Of a stretch of DNA of 64,000 nucleotides, positions 48,343 through 57,125 are shown in pieces (the stretch's first letter is position 1; every line of letters starts with the position of its first letter). This DNA comes from Hyphomicrobiales bacterium (GTDB lineage: Bacteria > Pseudomonadota > Alphaproteobacteria > Rhizobiales > Kaistiaceae). The notes below the pieces were generated by a model, which was given only the letters and a program-made list of their open reading frames with translations, did no database searches and was not told where the DNA came from. Where the stretch lies: NCBI GenBank assembly GCA_017305635.1, contig JAFKKF010000009.1:234190-298189 (forward strand), given 5' to 3'. The position numbers were made by a program, and so were the translations under genes.

Positions 48343-48825
48343 CTACTGGACGCGCTGGAACTGCGCGCCCTCGTTGGTCATGAACGTGTTTCCCTGTATG
48401 CGCGCGAAATAGCCGACGCAGGTGCTGTTGCGCTGCATGTCCGAGAAATTGACCATCACGTAAAGCGAACCGTCGTTCTGGCGGACGGCCGCGAACTGGC
48501 CGTGGCCCTGGTTCTCGCTGCAGAAACTGGTGCCGGCGGTGCAGGTCTTGTCGCGGTATTCCCAGTTCCCGGTGGGCTGGAAGCTCTGGTACTGGTAGCT
48601 GATCATGTTCAGCTGCGGGGCAGGAATCTCGGTGTACCAGACGCCGGAGATCATCTGCGCCCCCTGCATGTCATTGGCCTGCATCAGCTGCATGAAGGTC
48701 TGCGTCTGCTGCTGGTTCACCTGGCCCTGCGGCGTCAGGCATTGCTGGAACATGGCGGCCTGTGTCTCACCAGCAACAACCACCGTCGCGAGCGCGAGGG
48801 CGGCAACTTTCCATGCCGTTTTCAT
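48343..48825 (-). CDS. Secreted protein of unknown function
   Basis: From the ATG at 48825 the product has 160 residues: a signal peptide (MKTAWKVAALALATVVVAGE), then a domain rich in Gln and aromatic residues with four cysteines (FQQCLTPQG, CTAGTSFCSENQG, STCVGYF). VRQNDGSLYVMVNFSDM suggests a beta structure. No family was recognised. The upstream ATG at 48861 would add 12 non-signal residues. It lies 18 bp upstream of the GST-like gene. Confidence 0.6.
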   Translation of the reverse strand: MKTAWKVAALALATVVVAGETQAAMFQQCLTPQGQVNQQQTQTFMQLMQANDMQGAQMISGVWYTEIPAPQLNMISYQYQSFQPTGNWEYRDKTCTAGTSFCSENQGHGQFAAVRQNDGSLYVMVNFSDMQRNSTCVGYFARIQGNTFMTNEGAQFQRVQ

Positions 48826-48975
48826 CTGAATGTCAGCCCCGTTGTTGATGCCCCACCACAAAGCCTATTCCGGCCCCGGCGCCGGAGCAAACCGGAAGGG
48901 AACCGCGCGGCGCGGGGGAGATCAGAGCACCCGCGCCGCGCGTCAGTCCCCAGCCCGCCCCGAGGGGTAAACCGG

Positions 48976-49995
48976 CTATTTCTTCGGCGGCTCGTCGTCC
49001 GCTGCCGCCGTCGTCATGACGACGAAATCCTTGCCGCTCTGTGTTTCCTTGCTGATCGAATCGTCGGTGATGACCAGCACCATGCCGGGCACCATGCGCT
49101 CGCGGATCGCGGCGACGACGCTCGGGCCGGCGTGGACGCGCTCGATGGTCGAGGCATCGGGCAGCATGGCATTGGCGCCATCGGCATAGCCGATCGCCTC
49201 CCAGCGCAGGCCGCGCGCGGCGTTGTCGGTGCCCGAAAGGACGAAAACGTTCGACTGGAACGGCTTGTCGGGATCGCTGATCGCGACCGAGCCCTCGGCG
49301 ACCACGTCGCCGTTCTGCATCACGATGACCTTGCGGTCCCTGGTCGATACGAGGACCGAGGTGGCTGGCTTCGGCGCATCCTCGTCGGAGGCGAGCTCCT
49401 TGCGCTTGGTGTCGGCGATGTCGGCGAATTCCGAGCGGTCGTAGAGGCCGCCGAAGACGCCCGGATGGCTAACCGATTCGGGATCGGTGTAGCTGCCGGC
49501 GATGACCACCGGCGTGCCGACCTTGGTTATGCTGTAGAGCAGCTCGGCGAACTTGTAGGGCAGGCGGACGCAGCCATGCGAGGCCGGGTAGCCCGGCAAC
49601 TGGCCGGCATGGAGCGCGATGCCCGACCAGGTCAGCCGGTTCATGAAGGGCATGTCGGCGTCATAGATGTTGGAGACGTGGTCCTTGTCCTTCTCCAGCA
49701 CCGTGAAGACGCCGGTCGGCGTTTCGTGGCCCTTCTTGCCGGTCGATACCGTCGAGACCGCGACCTTGGTGCCGTTCCGGTGGGCGAAGAGGCGCTGGCT
49801 CTTGATCGACACGACGATGGAGAGGGGGCCGCGGGGCGCCGCCTCGGGCGTCCAGATGAACTGGCCGGGCTTCAGCTTGCTCGGATCGGTTGCGACGGCG
49901 GCCATGGCCGGCAGCACGAGGGCGCCGCCGGCGAGCCCGGCTAAGCTCACGAGTGCACTACGGCGCGTAAGGCCCTGTCCTTTCGACATCTTCAT
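48976..49995 (-). CDS. L,D-transpeptidase (YkuD domain)
   Basis: The 339-residue exported enzyme has a twin-arginine-like start (GLTRRSALVSLAGLAGGALV) and a YkuD domain with IVVSIKSQRLFAHRNGT, TPTGVFTVLEKD and the catalytic HAGQLPGYPASHGCVRLP, nucleophile Cys142. Such enzymes make 3-3 crosslinks in peptidoglycan or attach proteins to it. The last 130 residues form an extra domain of unknown role. A palindrome lies upstream. Confidence 0.9.
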   Translation of the reverse strand: MKMSKGQGLTRRSALVSLAGLAGGALVLPAMAAVATDPSKLKPGQFIWTPEAAPRGPLSIVVSIKSQRLFAHRNGTKVAVSTVSTGKKGHETPTGVFTVLEKDKDHVSNIYDADMPFMNRLTWSGIALHAGQLPGYPASHGCVRLPYKFAELLYSITKVGTPVVIAGSYTDPESVSHPGVFGGLYDRSEFADIADTKRKELASDEDAPKPATSVLVSTRDRKVIVMQNGDVVAEGSVAISDPDKPFQSNVFVLSGTDNAARGLRWEAIGYADGANAMLPDASTIERVHAGPSVVAAIRERMVPGMVLVITDDSISKETQSGKDFVVMTTAAADDEPPKK

Positions 49996-50080
49996 CCCCT
50001 TGCAAAGGCAATGTGCGGTCGTCCGCGTCGGTGGCGCAATTCTAGCGGAGGCCGATCACGCCGGCCTCAGGTTTTTTCAC

Positions 50081-50099
50081 GATGACATGATTTGTCATC
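50081..50099. promoter_or_regulatory. Inverted repeat between divergent L,D-transpeptidase and Pro-rich genes
   Basis: GATGACA-TGATT-TGTCATC has 7-bp perfect arms. It sits 85 bp upstream of the L,D-transpeptidase start and 130 bp upstream of the divergent gene. A run GTTTTTT lies directly to its left. It may be an operator; no regulator is known. Confidence 0.4.
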
Positions 50100-50229
50100 C
50101 GATCGGCGCGGGAATCCGCCGTCCGGGAGGTTGCCGCACAACCGGCCGCTTTGTGCCACGAAAGGTCCGCAATAGAATGCTTTTCAGACCGGCGACCAGA
50201 AAAGAAAGCAGCTCCGGGGAGAGCTCGTG

Positions 50230-51444
50230 ATGGCCAGGAGCCGCAGGCAGGCGGGAGAAGACCCGCGCCCGATCATAACCTACTCGCACATGCCGCCCGA
50301 GATGGTGGACGGCCGGGAGGAGCCGCATGCGCTCGATCCCGAGGCCGCCATCATCGACGCCGTCGAGGTGCCGCTCGTCGCCGACGGCGACCCGCTCCGG
50401 GCTCCGCGCCGCGCGCCCGATCTCCGGGTCACGGACCGGGTCGGTCCCGACCTGCGGGCCGACGTCCGCGACGATTCGTTCGGCGACGAGGATGCCATCG
50501 CCGCGGCAGTCTTCGACGAGCCGCGCCGCCGCCGTGGCGGGCGCCTGCTCTTCTTCGTCGCGCTGATCGCGATTGCCGGCGGCGCCGGTGCCGTCGCCGC
50601 CTCGCTGGGCGTTTTCGCCCCGCCGCCGAAGGTTGCCGCGCCGCTTGCGACGAGCGCCGATCCGGCGGCCGAACTGATCGCCATCCACAAGCAGATCGAT
50701 GCCCTCGGCGACGCCTCGACGCCCGAGGCGCAGGCCGAGCTCGCGAAGCTCACCAAGCGGCTCGCCGAGCTCGAGCAGAGCGGCCTGTTCGTCTCCGGCC
50801 AGCCGGCCGCCGCCGATGCCGCGCCGGCATCGGATATCGGGCCGGCGGTGCGCCAGATCTCGCTGACGCCAGACGACGCTGCCACGGAGACGGCGAAGCC
50901 CGCCGCCGAGCCGCCGGCCCCGCGAGTCCGGCCGGCCAAGCCCGCCACGAGCGAAGTTTCGGTCGCCCCGGAAGAAGACATGCCGGTGGCCGAGCCGATC
51001 TTCCCGCGGCCCCTGAAGCCCGCGCCGAAGGCCGCCGCCGTCCCGCGCCAGCCGGCGCCGGCGGGCGCGGCGCCGTCCGACGACGGATTCATCGCCTCGG
51101 TCGAGAAGGCGCTCGCCGACAGCAACGCGAACCGGCCGGAGGCCGCACCTCCGGCGCAGCCAATGGGCGATGCCGCACCTCTGGTCCTCGGCGCGCCGCC
51201 GCAGCCGCTCCGGCCGCCGCCGATGGCGTCGGCTCCGCCGGCCGAGGCCGCCCCGATCGCGATCGCGCCGCAACCAGGCGATCCGGCCGCACTGCCGAAG
51301 CTCGACACGGATGCGGCCGATCCCTATGCGCTGCCGGCTCCTCCTCCGGTCGCGGTCGCAGAGCCCCCCTCCGACCTGCCGCCTGGTCTCAAGCTGCCGC
51401 CGGCGGACATCCCCAACGTCTCGGGCACGGGCCAGCAATACTGA
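50230..51444 (+). CDS. Pro/Ala-rich single-pass membrane protein
   Basis: The 404-residue protein has an acidic N-terminal cytoplasmic part, one transmembrane helix (GGRLLFFVALIAIAGGAGAV), a coiled-coil stretch (ELIAIHKQIDALGDAST, ELAKLTKRLAELEQSG) and over 200 residues rich in Pro and Ala. The layout suits a periplasm-spanning anchor or scaffold, but no family was recognised. GTG at 50227 directly precedes the ATG; either could serve, with GGGGAGA upstream. Confidence 0.65.
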   Translation: MARSRRQAGEDPRPIITYSHMPPEMVDGREEPHALDPEAAIIDAVEVPLVADGDPLRAPRRAPDLRVTDRVGPDLRADVRDDSFGDEDAIAAAVFDEPRRRRGGRLLFFVALIAIAGGAGAVAASLGVFAPPPKVAAPLATSADPAAELIAIHKQIDALGDASTPEAQAELAKLTKRLAELEQSGLFVSGQPAAADAAPASDIGPAVRQISLTPDDAATETAKPAAEPPAPRVRPAKPATSEVSVAPEEDMPVAEPIFPRPLKPAPKAAAVPRQPAPAGAAPSDDGFIASVEKALADSNANRPEAAPPAQPMGDAAPLVLGAPPQPLRPPPMASAPPAEAAPIAIAPQPGDPAALPKLDTDAADPYALPAPPPVAVAEPPSDLPPGLKLPPADIPNVSGTGQQY

Positions 51445-51516
51445 CGCGGGTCACCGCGACCCCTTGACCTTGCCCTTCGCCGCCTTTCATCAGGGGCGGG
51501 GACGGCAGGAGGTGTC

Positions 51517-51942
51517 ATGGCGGTGTTTTCGGATTTCGAGCGGATCGGCCAGCCGCTGGCGACGCGGCGGGTGTTCTTCCGCCGCCTCGGCCGCAATCTC
51601 GGGCTGGCCGCGGTGCTCATCGGCGTGTCGCTTGTCGTCGGCATCCTGGGCTACAGGCTGCTCGAGGGGCTCGGCTGGCTCGATTCCTACGCCCATGCCG
51701 CGATGATCCTTTCCGGCATGGGGCCCTATGACGAGCCGGCCAGGCCGTGGTCGCGCTTCTTCGAGGGTACCTACGCGCTCTATAGCGGGCTGGTGGTGGT
51801 GGCGACGACCGGGCTGGTGCTCGCCCCGATCTTCCACCGCATCCTGCACGGCCTGCACGTTCCGGATGATGACGACGAGGCGCGGGACGCGAAGGCAAAG
51901 AAGGGAACGGCGGCGCTCAAGCGGAGCGCCGCCGTCCGCTGA
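51517..51942 (+). CDS. Two-helix membrane protein, possibly ion-channel-like
   Basis: The 141-residue protein has two hydrophobic segments (LGLAAVLIGVSLVVGILGYR and GLVVVATTGLVLAPIFHRIL) with a 35-residue loop between them (SYAHAAMILSGMGPYDEP, FEGTYALYSG). This two-helix layout is like small pore-loop channels, but no selectivity motif (TxGYG) is present. The C-terminus is acidic then basic. It lies upstream of the convergent SIMPL gene. Function unknown. Confidence 0.6.
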   Translation: MAVFSDFERIGQPLATRRVFFRRLGRNLGLAAVLIGVSLVVGILGYRLLEGLGWLDSYAHAAMILSGMGPYDEPARPWSRFFEGTYALYSGLVVVATTGLVLAPIFHRILHGLHVPDDDDEARDAKAKKGTAALKRSAAVR

Positions 51943-51958
51943 AGTGGATGGCCGGGTG

Positions 51959-52675
51959 CTACTTCGCCGCGATCTCGAAGACGATGGTCGCGACCGCGGT
52001 CACGTCGCGGCTGCCCGCCATGATCGGGGTCGGGGCCTTGGCGGCGCGGAGCATGGCGCCGTCATAGGCGGCGAAGACCGGCCGGGCGCCGCCATCGGTA
52101 TTGACCGAGACGATGCGCACGAGCTTCACGCCGGCGGCCTCGGCCATCAACTCGGCCTTCCTCTTCGCATTGGCGATCGCATCCTTCAGCGCCGCATCGG
52201 CCGAGACCTGCGCGTTCGAGACGTCGAAGGAAATGCCGTTGACCTGGTTGGCGCCGGCAGCGACGACCTTGTCGAGGATGGCGCCCGAACCCTTCAGGTC
52301 GCGGATGGTGACGGTGACCTGGTTGGAGACCTGGTAGCCGATGACCTTGGCGGGCTCGTCGGGCTGGTTGTCCGGCTGGCGGGCATAAATCGGGCTGATG
52401 TTGAAACCGCTGGTGCCGATGTCCTTCTCGGCGACGCCGGCGCCCTTGATGGCGGCGATGGCGGCATTCATGTCGGTGCTGTTGGCTTCGAGCGCTTCCG
52501 CTGCGGTCTTGCCGTTGGAGACGACGCCGAGCGTGACGGTGACGATGTCGGGGGTCACCTCGAACGAGCCTTCGGCGGTGGCGGTCAGGGTCGGCGTCAC
52601 GGTCCTCTCCTCGGCAAAGGCGGGGGCGGCGATCAGCAGCGATGCCGCGACGGCGAGCGAGGTCAGTTTCAACAT
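51959..52675 (-). CDS. SIMPL-domain (DUF541) periplasmic protein
   Basis: The 238-residue protein has a signal peptide (SLAVAASLLIAAPAFAEERT) and the SIMPL pattern PTLTATAEGSFEVTPDIVTV, GTSGFNISPIYA, YQVSNQVTVTIRDL and AIANAKRKAELMAEAAGVKL. Members include E. coli YggE, linked to oxidative stress. It is the last ordinary gene before the accessory region. Confidence 0.88.
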   Translation of the reverse strand: MLKLTSLAVAASLLIAAPAFAEERTVTPTLTATAEGSFEVTPDIVTVTLGVVSNGKTAAEALEANSTDMNAAIAAIKGAGVAEKDIGTSGFNISPIYARQPDNQPDEPAKVIGYQVSNQVTVTIRDLKGSGAILDKVVAAGANQVNGISFDVSNAQVSADAALKDAIANAKRKAELMAEAAGVKLVRIVSVNTDGGARPVFAAYDGAMLRAAKAPTPIMAGSRDVTAVATIVFEIAAK

Positions 52676-52982
52676 GGGAGACTACTCCGGGATTGCCCTT
52701 CGACGGTCGCCAATCGCAGGCCAATGCGCCGGCATTGGGGCGTCGATGTTCACCGGACATTCAGCTTGGGAAGCTGACGTTCTCACGAGCATCGTTTGGT
52801 GGTGCTCTCAGTCTGCTGCGAACCAGTCTCACATTTCGTCTTCGGCGATAACAGGGAAGAAACAGGGAAAAATCGTCAGTTTCTGAAACCCATCGTTTTT
52901 CTTGGCCATCAATTGCGCCGCATTCCCAGCAGGTTGCAGTCGAATTCCCTTTCTCAAGAACAGGGAACCAAGCCCGCCTTAT
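52676..52982. other. Left edge of the accessory region: 307 bp without a gene, with AACAGGGAA repeats
   Basis: No gene is supported. The word AACAGGGAA occurs three times in the same orientation (52850-52858, 52861-52869, 52959-52967), and AATTCCCT once in the opposite one (52944-52951). Base composition falls here. Translations of such repeats turn up as spurious C-termini in Rhizobiales, as far as I recall. Confidence 0.45.
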
Positions 52983-53715
52983 CAGGGCGAACTGGTCTTG
53001 GACGAAGTCGAGCGACCAGCGCGCGTTGACCCCTGGCTTCGACCAGGATCGGGGTGCGGCTTCCAACCGCCCGCCGCCGGGCCCTGCGCTTGCGAACCGT
53101 CAGACCTTCCTCCTGGTAGATCCGGTAGATGCGATTGGTGCCCGAGGGCTCCCTTTCGTCGCAATAGGATGAACAGCCGTCGGTAGCCGAACCGGCGCCG
53201 CTGATTGGCAAGCTCGTGTAGACGCGCGCGCAACTCGGCCTCAGGCGGTCGCCGACAGCGGTAGCGGACCATCGTGCGATCGGCGGCAATGAGAGTGCAG
53301 GCCCGGCGCTCGCTCATCGCCATCGCGCTGCGAAGATGAGGACAGCCTCGCGCTTGGCGGCGGGCTCTACCATTTTTTGTCAGAAGTCCCTTCAGCGCGG
53401 CCGTGTCGAGCACGGCTTCCGCCAGCAGCTTCTTCAGCTTCCGGTCCTCCTCCTCCAGCGCCTTCCTCCTCCAGCGCCTTCAGCCGCCCGGCTTTCCGAC
53501 ACGTCGAGGCCGCCGTACTTGGCCTTCCAGTTGTAGATCGTGGCTTCCGAGACTCCGTGCTTGCGCGCCAGATCGGCCGTCTTCGCGCCCGCCCCGTGAT
53601 CCCGCAGAACCCCGATGATCTGCTCTTCCGTGAATCTGATCCGCTTCATTCGTCCGTCCCTCCCGTAGGGCCGGAACTCTAAATCTCCGTGGAGGAAATC
53701 TTCAGTGGCAGGTCA
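52983..53715 (-). mobile_element. IS3-family insertion sequence relic (IS407-type), truncated and frameshifted
   Basis: Read leftward, the end TGACCTGCCACTGAAG (from 53715) is like IS407-type termini. OrfA starts MKRIRFTEEQIIGVLRDHGA (53649) with the helix-turn-helix LARKHGVSEATIYNWKAKYG and then leaves frame. OrfB pieces follow in three frames: SERRACTLIAADRTMVRYR, RIYRIYQEEGLTVRKRRAR, and NARWSLDFVQDQF, the first part of the DDE domain. After DQF the match stops near 52985, so the rest of the transposase and the left end are missing. It cannot transpose by itself. Confidence 0.82.
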
Positions 53716-54063
53716 CAGCTGGAGATCAGCCAGAAATGCCACATTGGCATGCCCCACTACCTGGTTAGCCAACAGTATCCCGTTGGACACCGTGTTTTGC
53801 CATGACCGCAGCCTGATGCACTGTAGCGGCGCTGATGCCCCAGCAACCGCCATGCGCCAGCTCGGCAAAAAGATCCGGGCACATACTCGTTTTCCGGTGA
53901 GGGCGAACTTCACGCGATGGAGTTCAGCCATCCGCTTCAAGACGGACAGATTGTTGCGGCAGGGTCGATTTCTGAAGACAAGGACCAGTAAAGGTACGTC
54001 GCCCTGCAGAATATTCCACCGGCGGACAGCCGCGGCGCGTTGCAGAGATTCGGATTCGCTCAC
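53716..54063 (-). pseudogene. D-threonine aldolase / DSD1-like (alanine racemase N-terminal domain) gene, frameshifted and cut by the IS
   Basis: One frame gives VPLLVLVFRNRPCRNNLSVL and LKRMAELHRVKFALTGK; a second gives PDLFAELAHGGCWGISAATV and HQAAVMAKHGV; the first frame then resumes with NGILLANQVVGHANVAFLAD. Together these follow the start of DSD1/D-threonine aldolase proteins (DTP.LLVD, PH.KTHK, GI..ATV.EAEVM, DIL.ANQVVG). Reading ends at 53715, where the stop TGA is the first codon of the IS terminal repeat. It lies 36 bp after ridA on the same strand. Confidence 0.68.
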
Positions 54064-54098
54064 TCATGGCAAGCCCTTGGGAATGACATCGAGCTTTG

Positions 54099-54524
54099 TC
54101 ATACCGAAGCGGCCTCTCTCTCGCCCTCGACGGTGGCGACACAATCAACCTCGATCAAAATGCCGTAAAGTCCAGCGGCGACGGTTGTCCGGACCGGATA
54201 GGGGGGCTGGAACAGCTGGCCGTATATGGCATTGAACTCTTCGTAATTTTGCATGTCACTTAGATAGACGTTGACCTTGATCGCGCTGGCGAGGGATGTG
54301 CCGGCTGCTTTCAGCAGCGCGGCGATATTCGCAAACGTGAGGCGCGTCTGCTCCTGAATATCATTGCCGCAAATCTCATTCGTCTTCGGATCCAGCGGAC
54401 CCTGGCCTGCCACGTAGACAAGATCACCCACGATCAGGGCCGGCGAGTAGGGTCCGGTCCCCGAAGGGGCATCAGGTGACGTGACGACTTTCCTGCGCAG
54501 CGGCGCCGGTGATGAGTGCGACAT
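54099..54524 (-). CDS. ridA: RidA-family enamine/imine deaminase
   Basis: RidA hydrolyses reactive 2-aminoacrylate-type imines that PLP dehydratases release. The 141-residue product (a little longer than usual) has PSGTGPYSPALIVGDLVYVAGQ, LLKAAGTSLASAIKVNVYL, the key Arg in PPYPVRTTVAAG and the acidic residue in LIEVDCVATVE. It follows the ABC transporter ATPase by 36 bp. The neighbour downstream was a PLP enzyme gene, which fits its role. Confidence 0.92.
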   Translation of the reverse strand: MSHSSPAPLRRKVVTSPDAPSGTGPYSPALIVGDLVYVAGQGPLDPKTNEICGNDIQEQTRLTFANIAALLKAAGTSLASAIKVNVYLSDMQNYEEFNAIYGQLFQPPYPVRTTVAAGLYGILIEVDCVATVEGEREAASV

Positions 54525-54560
54525 TCAGTGCCTCCTAGAAGTGTGAAGCAAGCGTGTCCT

Positions 54561-55355
54561 TCAACGATCCAGGAGCCGGCCGAGGAAGGCGCGCGTGCGC
54601 TGATGCTGCGGGCTCTTGAAGATCTGTTCCGGCTTGCCCTGCTCGAGCACGGCACCTTCATTCATGAACAGCACCCGGTCCGCGACGTCCTGGGCAAAAC
54701 CCATCTCGTGGGTAACGACGATCATCGTCATTCCCTCCGTAGCCAGCTGGCGCATCACCTTGAGCACTTCACCGACCAGTTCGGGATCAAGCGCGGAGGT
54801 CACTTCATCAAAGAGGAGGATCCGCGGCCGCATGGCCAGCGCTCGCGCGATGGCCACGCGCTGCTGCTGGCCGCCGGAAAGCTGGTCCGGGTAAGCGTTG
54901 CGACGGTCGCTGAGAGCAACTCTTTCCAGCAATTCGTCGGCAATCGCAGCAGCCTCGTGACGAGGCATCCGCCGCACCAAGCGTAAAGCGAGGGTAAGAT
55001 TGCCATGCGCAGTCATGTGCGGAAACAGATTGAAGTGCTGGAAAACCATGCCGACCTCCCGCCGGATGGATCGAGCGGCTTTCAGCAGACCGCGGTTGGG
55101 CCGATCAGCCGATGCACGCTGAACCGTTACACCCTCGATTCTGATTTCTCCCGCGTTGATGAGTTCCAGACCGGCAACGCAGCGCAGCATCGTCGATTTT
55201 CCGCTGCCGCTTCCTCCAATCACGACGATCACCTCACCCTCCGTCACTGTGAGGTCAAGCGAACGTAGGATCCGGCTACTGCCGAATGATTTCGACACGC
55301 TGATGAGTTCGACGGCGGGCTCGGGCTCCCCACCGGACATGACGGCTGTACTCAT
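54561..55355 (-). CDS. Polar amino acid ABC transporter ATP-binding protein
   Basis: The 264-residue ATPase has Walker [13 protein letters not shown]-loop region [15 protein letters not shown], signature [15 protein letters not shown], Walker [20 protein letters not shown] and the switch His in VVTHEMGFA. It belongs to the GlnQ/HisP class. Its ATG overlaps the permease stop (ATGA), so they are coupled. The transported substrate is likely an amino acid, perhaps a D-form, from the neighbouring genes. Confidence 0.93.
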   Translation of the reverse strand: MSTAVMSGGEPEPAVELISVSKSFGSSRILRSLDLTVTEGEVIVVIGGSGSGKSTMLRCVAGLELINAGEIRIEGVTVQRASADRPNRGLLKAARSIRREVGMVFQHFNLFPHMTAHGNLTLALRLVRRMPRHEAAAIADELLERVALSDRRNAYPDQLSGGQQQRVAIARALAMRPRILLFDEVTSALDPELVGEVLKVMRQLATEGMTMIVVTHEMGFAQDVADRVLFMNEGAVLEQGKPEQIFKSPQHQRTRAFLGRLLDR

Positions 55356-56020
55356 GTGACCCTGTAGCGTCGTTCCAGCGCGGATGCTGCGAGGGACAGA
55401 GGGTAGGTAAGGGCAAAATACATGCAGGCCAGGGCCGTGTAGAGTTCAAGCGGACGGAAGGTACGAGCCACATCCGTCTGAATCTGGTAGGTGAGCTCAG
55501 GGACTGCGATCATGGTGAGCAAGGAGGAATCCTTGATCAACCCGATCAGCACGTTGCCGGTGGCCGGCAGGACACGGCGCATGGCTTGGGGCAGCAGGAC
55601 ATAGACGAAGCTCTGAAGCCGGGAGAGCCCGAGCACCGCTGCGGCGTCCTTCTGACCCTTATTTATCGATTCAATGCCGCTTCTGAACACCTCAGCCAGG
55701 AAAGCGCCTGCATTGAGTGACAGCGCTATCACGCCGGCGCTGACGGGGTCCAAATTGATGCCCACCAGAATGGGAAGGACGTAGAAAATCCATATGAGCT
55801 GAACAAGTGCAGGCGTCGTCCGGAAAAAGTCGATGTATACGTAGGCAATCTGGGAGAGCGGAAACCGGCGCGAGATGCGCATCAGCGCCGCAAGGAGTCC
55901 GACGACGTTGCCCAGCAGCAAAGACAGGATCGATACGAGGGCAGTGTACTTCAGCCCGATCATCACGATCGTGATCATGCTTGGCGCGAATACCACGCCC
56001 CAGTCGAATTTGTAGTCCAT
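55352..56020 (-). CDS. Polar amino acid ABC transporter permease
   Basis: The 222-residue inner-membrane protein has five hydrophobic segments, the HisM/GlnP opening [40 protein letters not shown] sequence ([20 protein letters not shown]) and the EAA loop [20 protein letters not shown]. It is alone, so the transporter probably uses a permease homodimer. It lies between the binding protein and the ATPase genes. Confidence 0.93.
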   Translation of the reverse strand: MDYKFDWGVVFAPSMITIVMIGLKYTALVSILSLLLGNVVGLLAALMRISRRFPLSQIAYVYIDFFRTTPALVQLIWIFYVLPILVGINLDPVSAGVIALSLNAGAFLAEVFRSGIESINKGQKDAAAVLGLSRLQSFVYVLLPQAMRRVLPATGNVLIGLIKDSSLLTMIAVPELTYQIQTDVARTFRPLELYTALACMYFALTYPLSLAASALERRYRVT

Positions 56021-56130
56021 GCCCCCACTCCGATCGGTGTCGGGTCACCGCCTAGCGGCCCGTCCATGGGCAAGCCCGTCGAGCGGCACGGCGCCACCCG
56101 ACGGCTGCCTGTTCGGTCTTCTCGCTTAAG

Positions 56131-56949
56131 CTACTTCAGCGAATTTTCGACGGTGAGCCACTGCTTCTTCATGTTGTCGATGTCGCCGTTCTTTGTCTCC
56201 TGGTCCAGGAACTTGTTCATGGCGTCCAGCAGCGCGGGGCTCTCCTTCGGCAGGCCCCAGGAGATCCCGACAGGCAAAACCCCGTTCGGATCGTTCGGCA
56301 AAGCGTAATAGGGATATTTGCTCTCCAGCGGCTCCACCAGATAGCTTGAAGTCGAAAGCACGTCCGACCGCTTGCTCTCCAGCTCCGAGATCAAATCCGA
56401 AACCGATCCGTTCGGTATGGCGCGGTAAGTGGCATTCGGCAGAAACTTTCGCGTGGCTTCGTCGTTGTCGGATCCAGTGACGAAGGTCACCACCACTTCC
56501 GACTTGTTCATGTCCTCTACCGACTTGAGGTTCTTGGCGTTGTCCTTGCGGATGAGGAACGACGTGCCGGTGTAGCTATAGGGTGTCGTGAAGTCGATAA
56601 CCTGCTGGCGTTCCGGCGTCGCATTTATCGACGCGCCGATGATGTCGTATTTGTTCGTCTGGAGACCGGCCACGATTGTGGTCCAGCTTGTCGCGACGAA
56701 CTCGATTTTTACGCCAAGATAGTCGCCGAGCTTGCGGACCAGTTCGGGATTGAACGATTTCCACTCGCCACCCGCCTCCTGGATGGTGAAAGGTGGATCG
56801 ACAGCGATACCCACCCGCAGCACGCCTGCCGCCTTAATCTTGGCGAGGCCGTCTTGCTCTGCCGAGGCGCTACCGACTCCGGCAACGAGCATGAGACTGA
56901 GGATGCAGGCCGCTACGCTGAGAATATTGCGGATTGAGGTTCGAGGCAT
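56131..56949 (-). CDS. Amino acid ABC transporter substrate-binding protein (SBP family 3)
   Basis: The 272-residue periplasmic protein has a signal peptide (NILSVAACILSLMLVAGVGS) and SBP-family-3 sequence: AAGVLRVGIAVDPPFTIQEA, FNPELVRKLGDYLGVKIEFV, TNKYDIIGASINATPERQQV and VVTFVTGSDND. The ATG at 56949 follows GGGAGAT at 8 bp; the earlier ATG at 56976 lacks one. It is the first gene of the transporter operon. Confidence 0.92.
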   Translation of the reverse strand: MPRTSIRNILSVAACILSLMLVAGVGSASAEQDGLAKIKAAGVLRVGIAVDPPFTIQEAGGEWKSFNPELVRKLGDYLGVKIEFVATSWTTIVAGLQTNKYDIIGASINATPERQQVIDFTTPYSYTGTSFLIRKDNAKNLKSVEDMNKSEVVVTFVTGSDNDEATRKFLPNATYRAIPNGSVSDLISELESKRSDVLSTSSYLVEPLESKYPYYALPNDPNGVLPVGISWGLPKESPALLDAMNKFLDQETKNGDIDNMKKQWLTVENSLK

Positions 56950-57125
56950 GTTCGGGATCTCCCTTTCTGTTCCCAATTGTCGGTCTGGCTTTCGTCAATG
57001 CCAACAAAGCTTACTGGTGCGGCCAAAGCTGTGGATCGAGGAAGTGCGACGCGTCAGTTTTCTGTCCATGTCTCCAGTCCTCCCTTGGTTGGCGACATCT
57101 GGTCCCGCGACCTAATCGCGTTCTG

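Noticed and set aside
53705..54235. 176-codon plus-strand ORF over the aldolase relic and ridA end
   Set aside because: It runs antisense through clear RidA sequence and through conserved DSD1-like segments.
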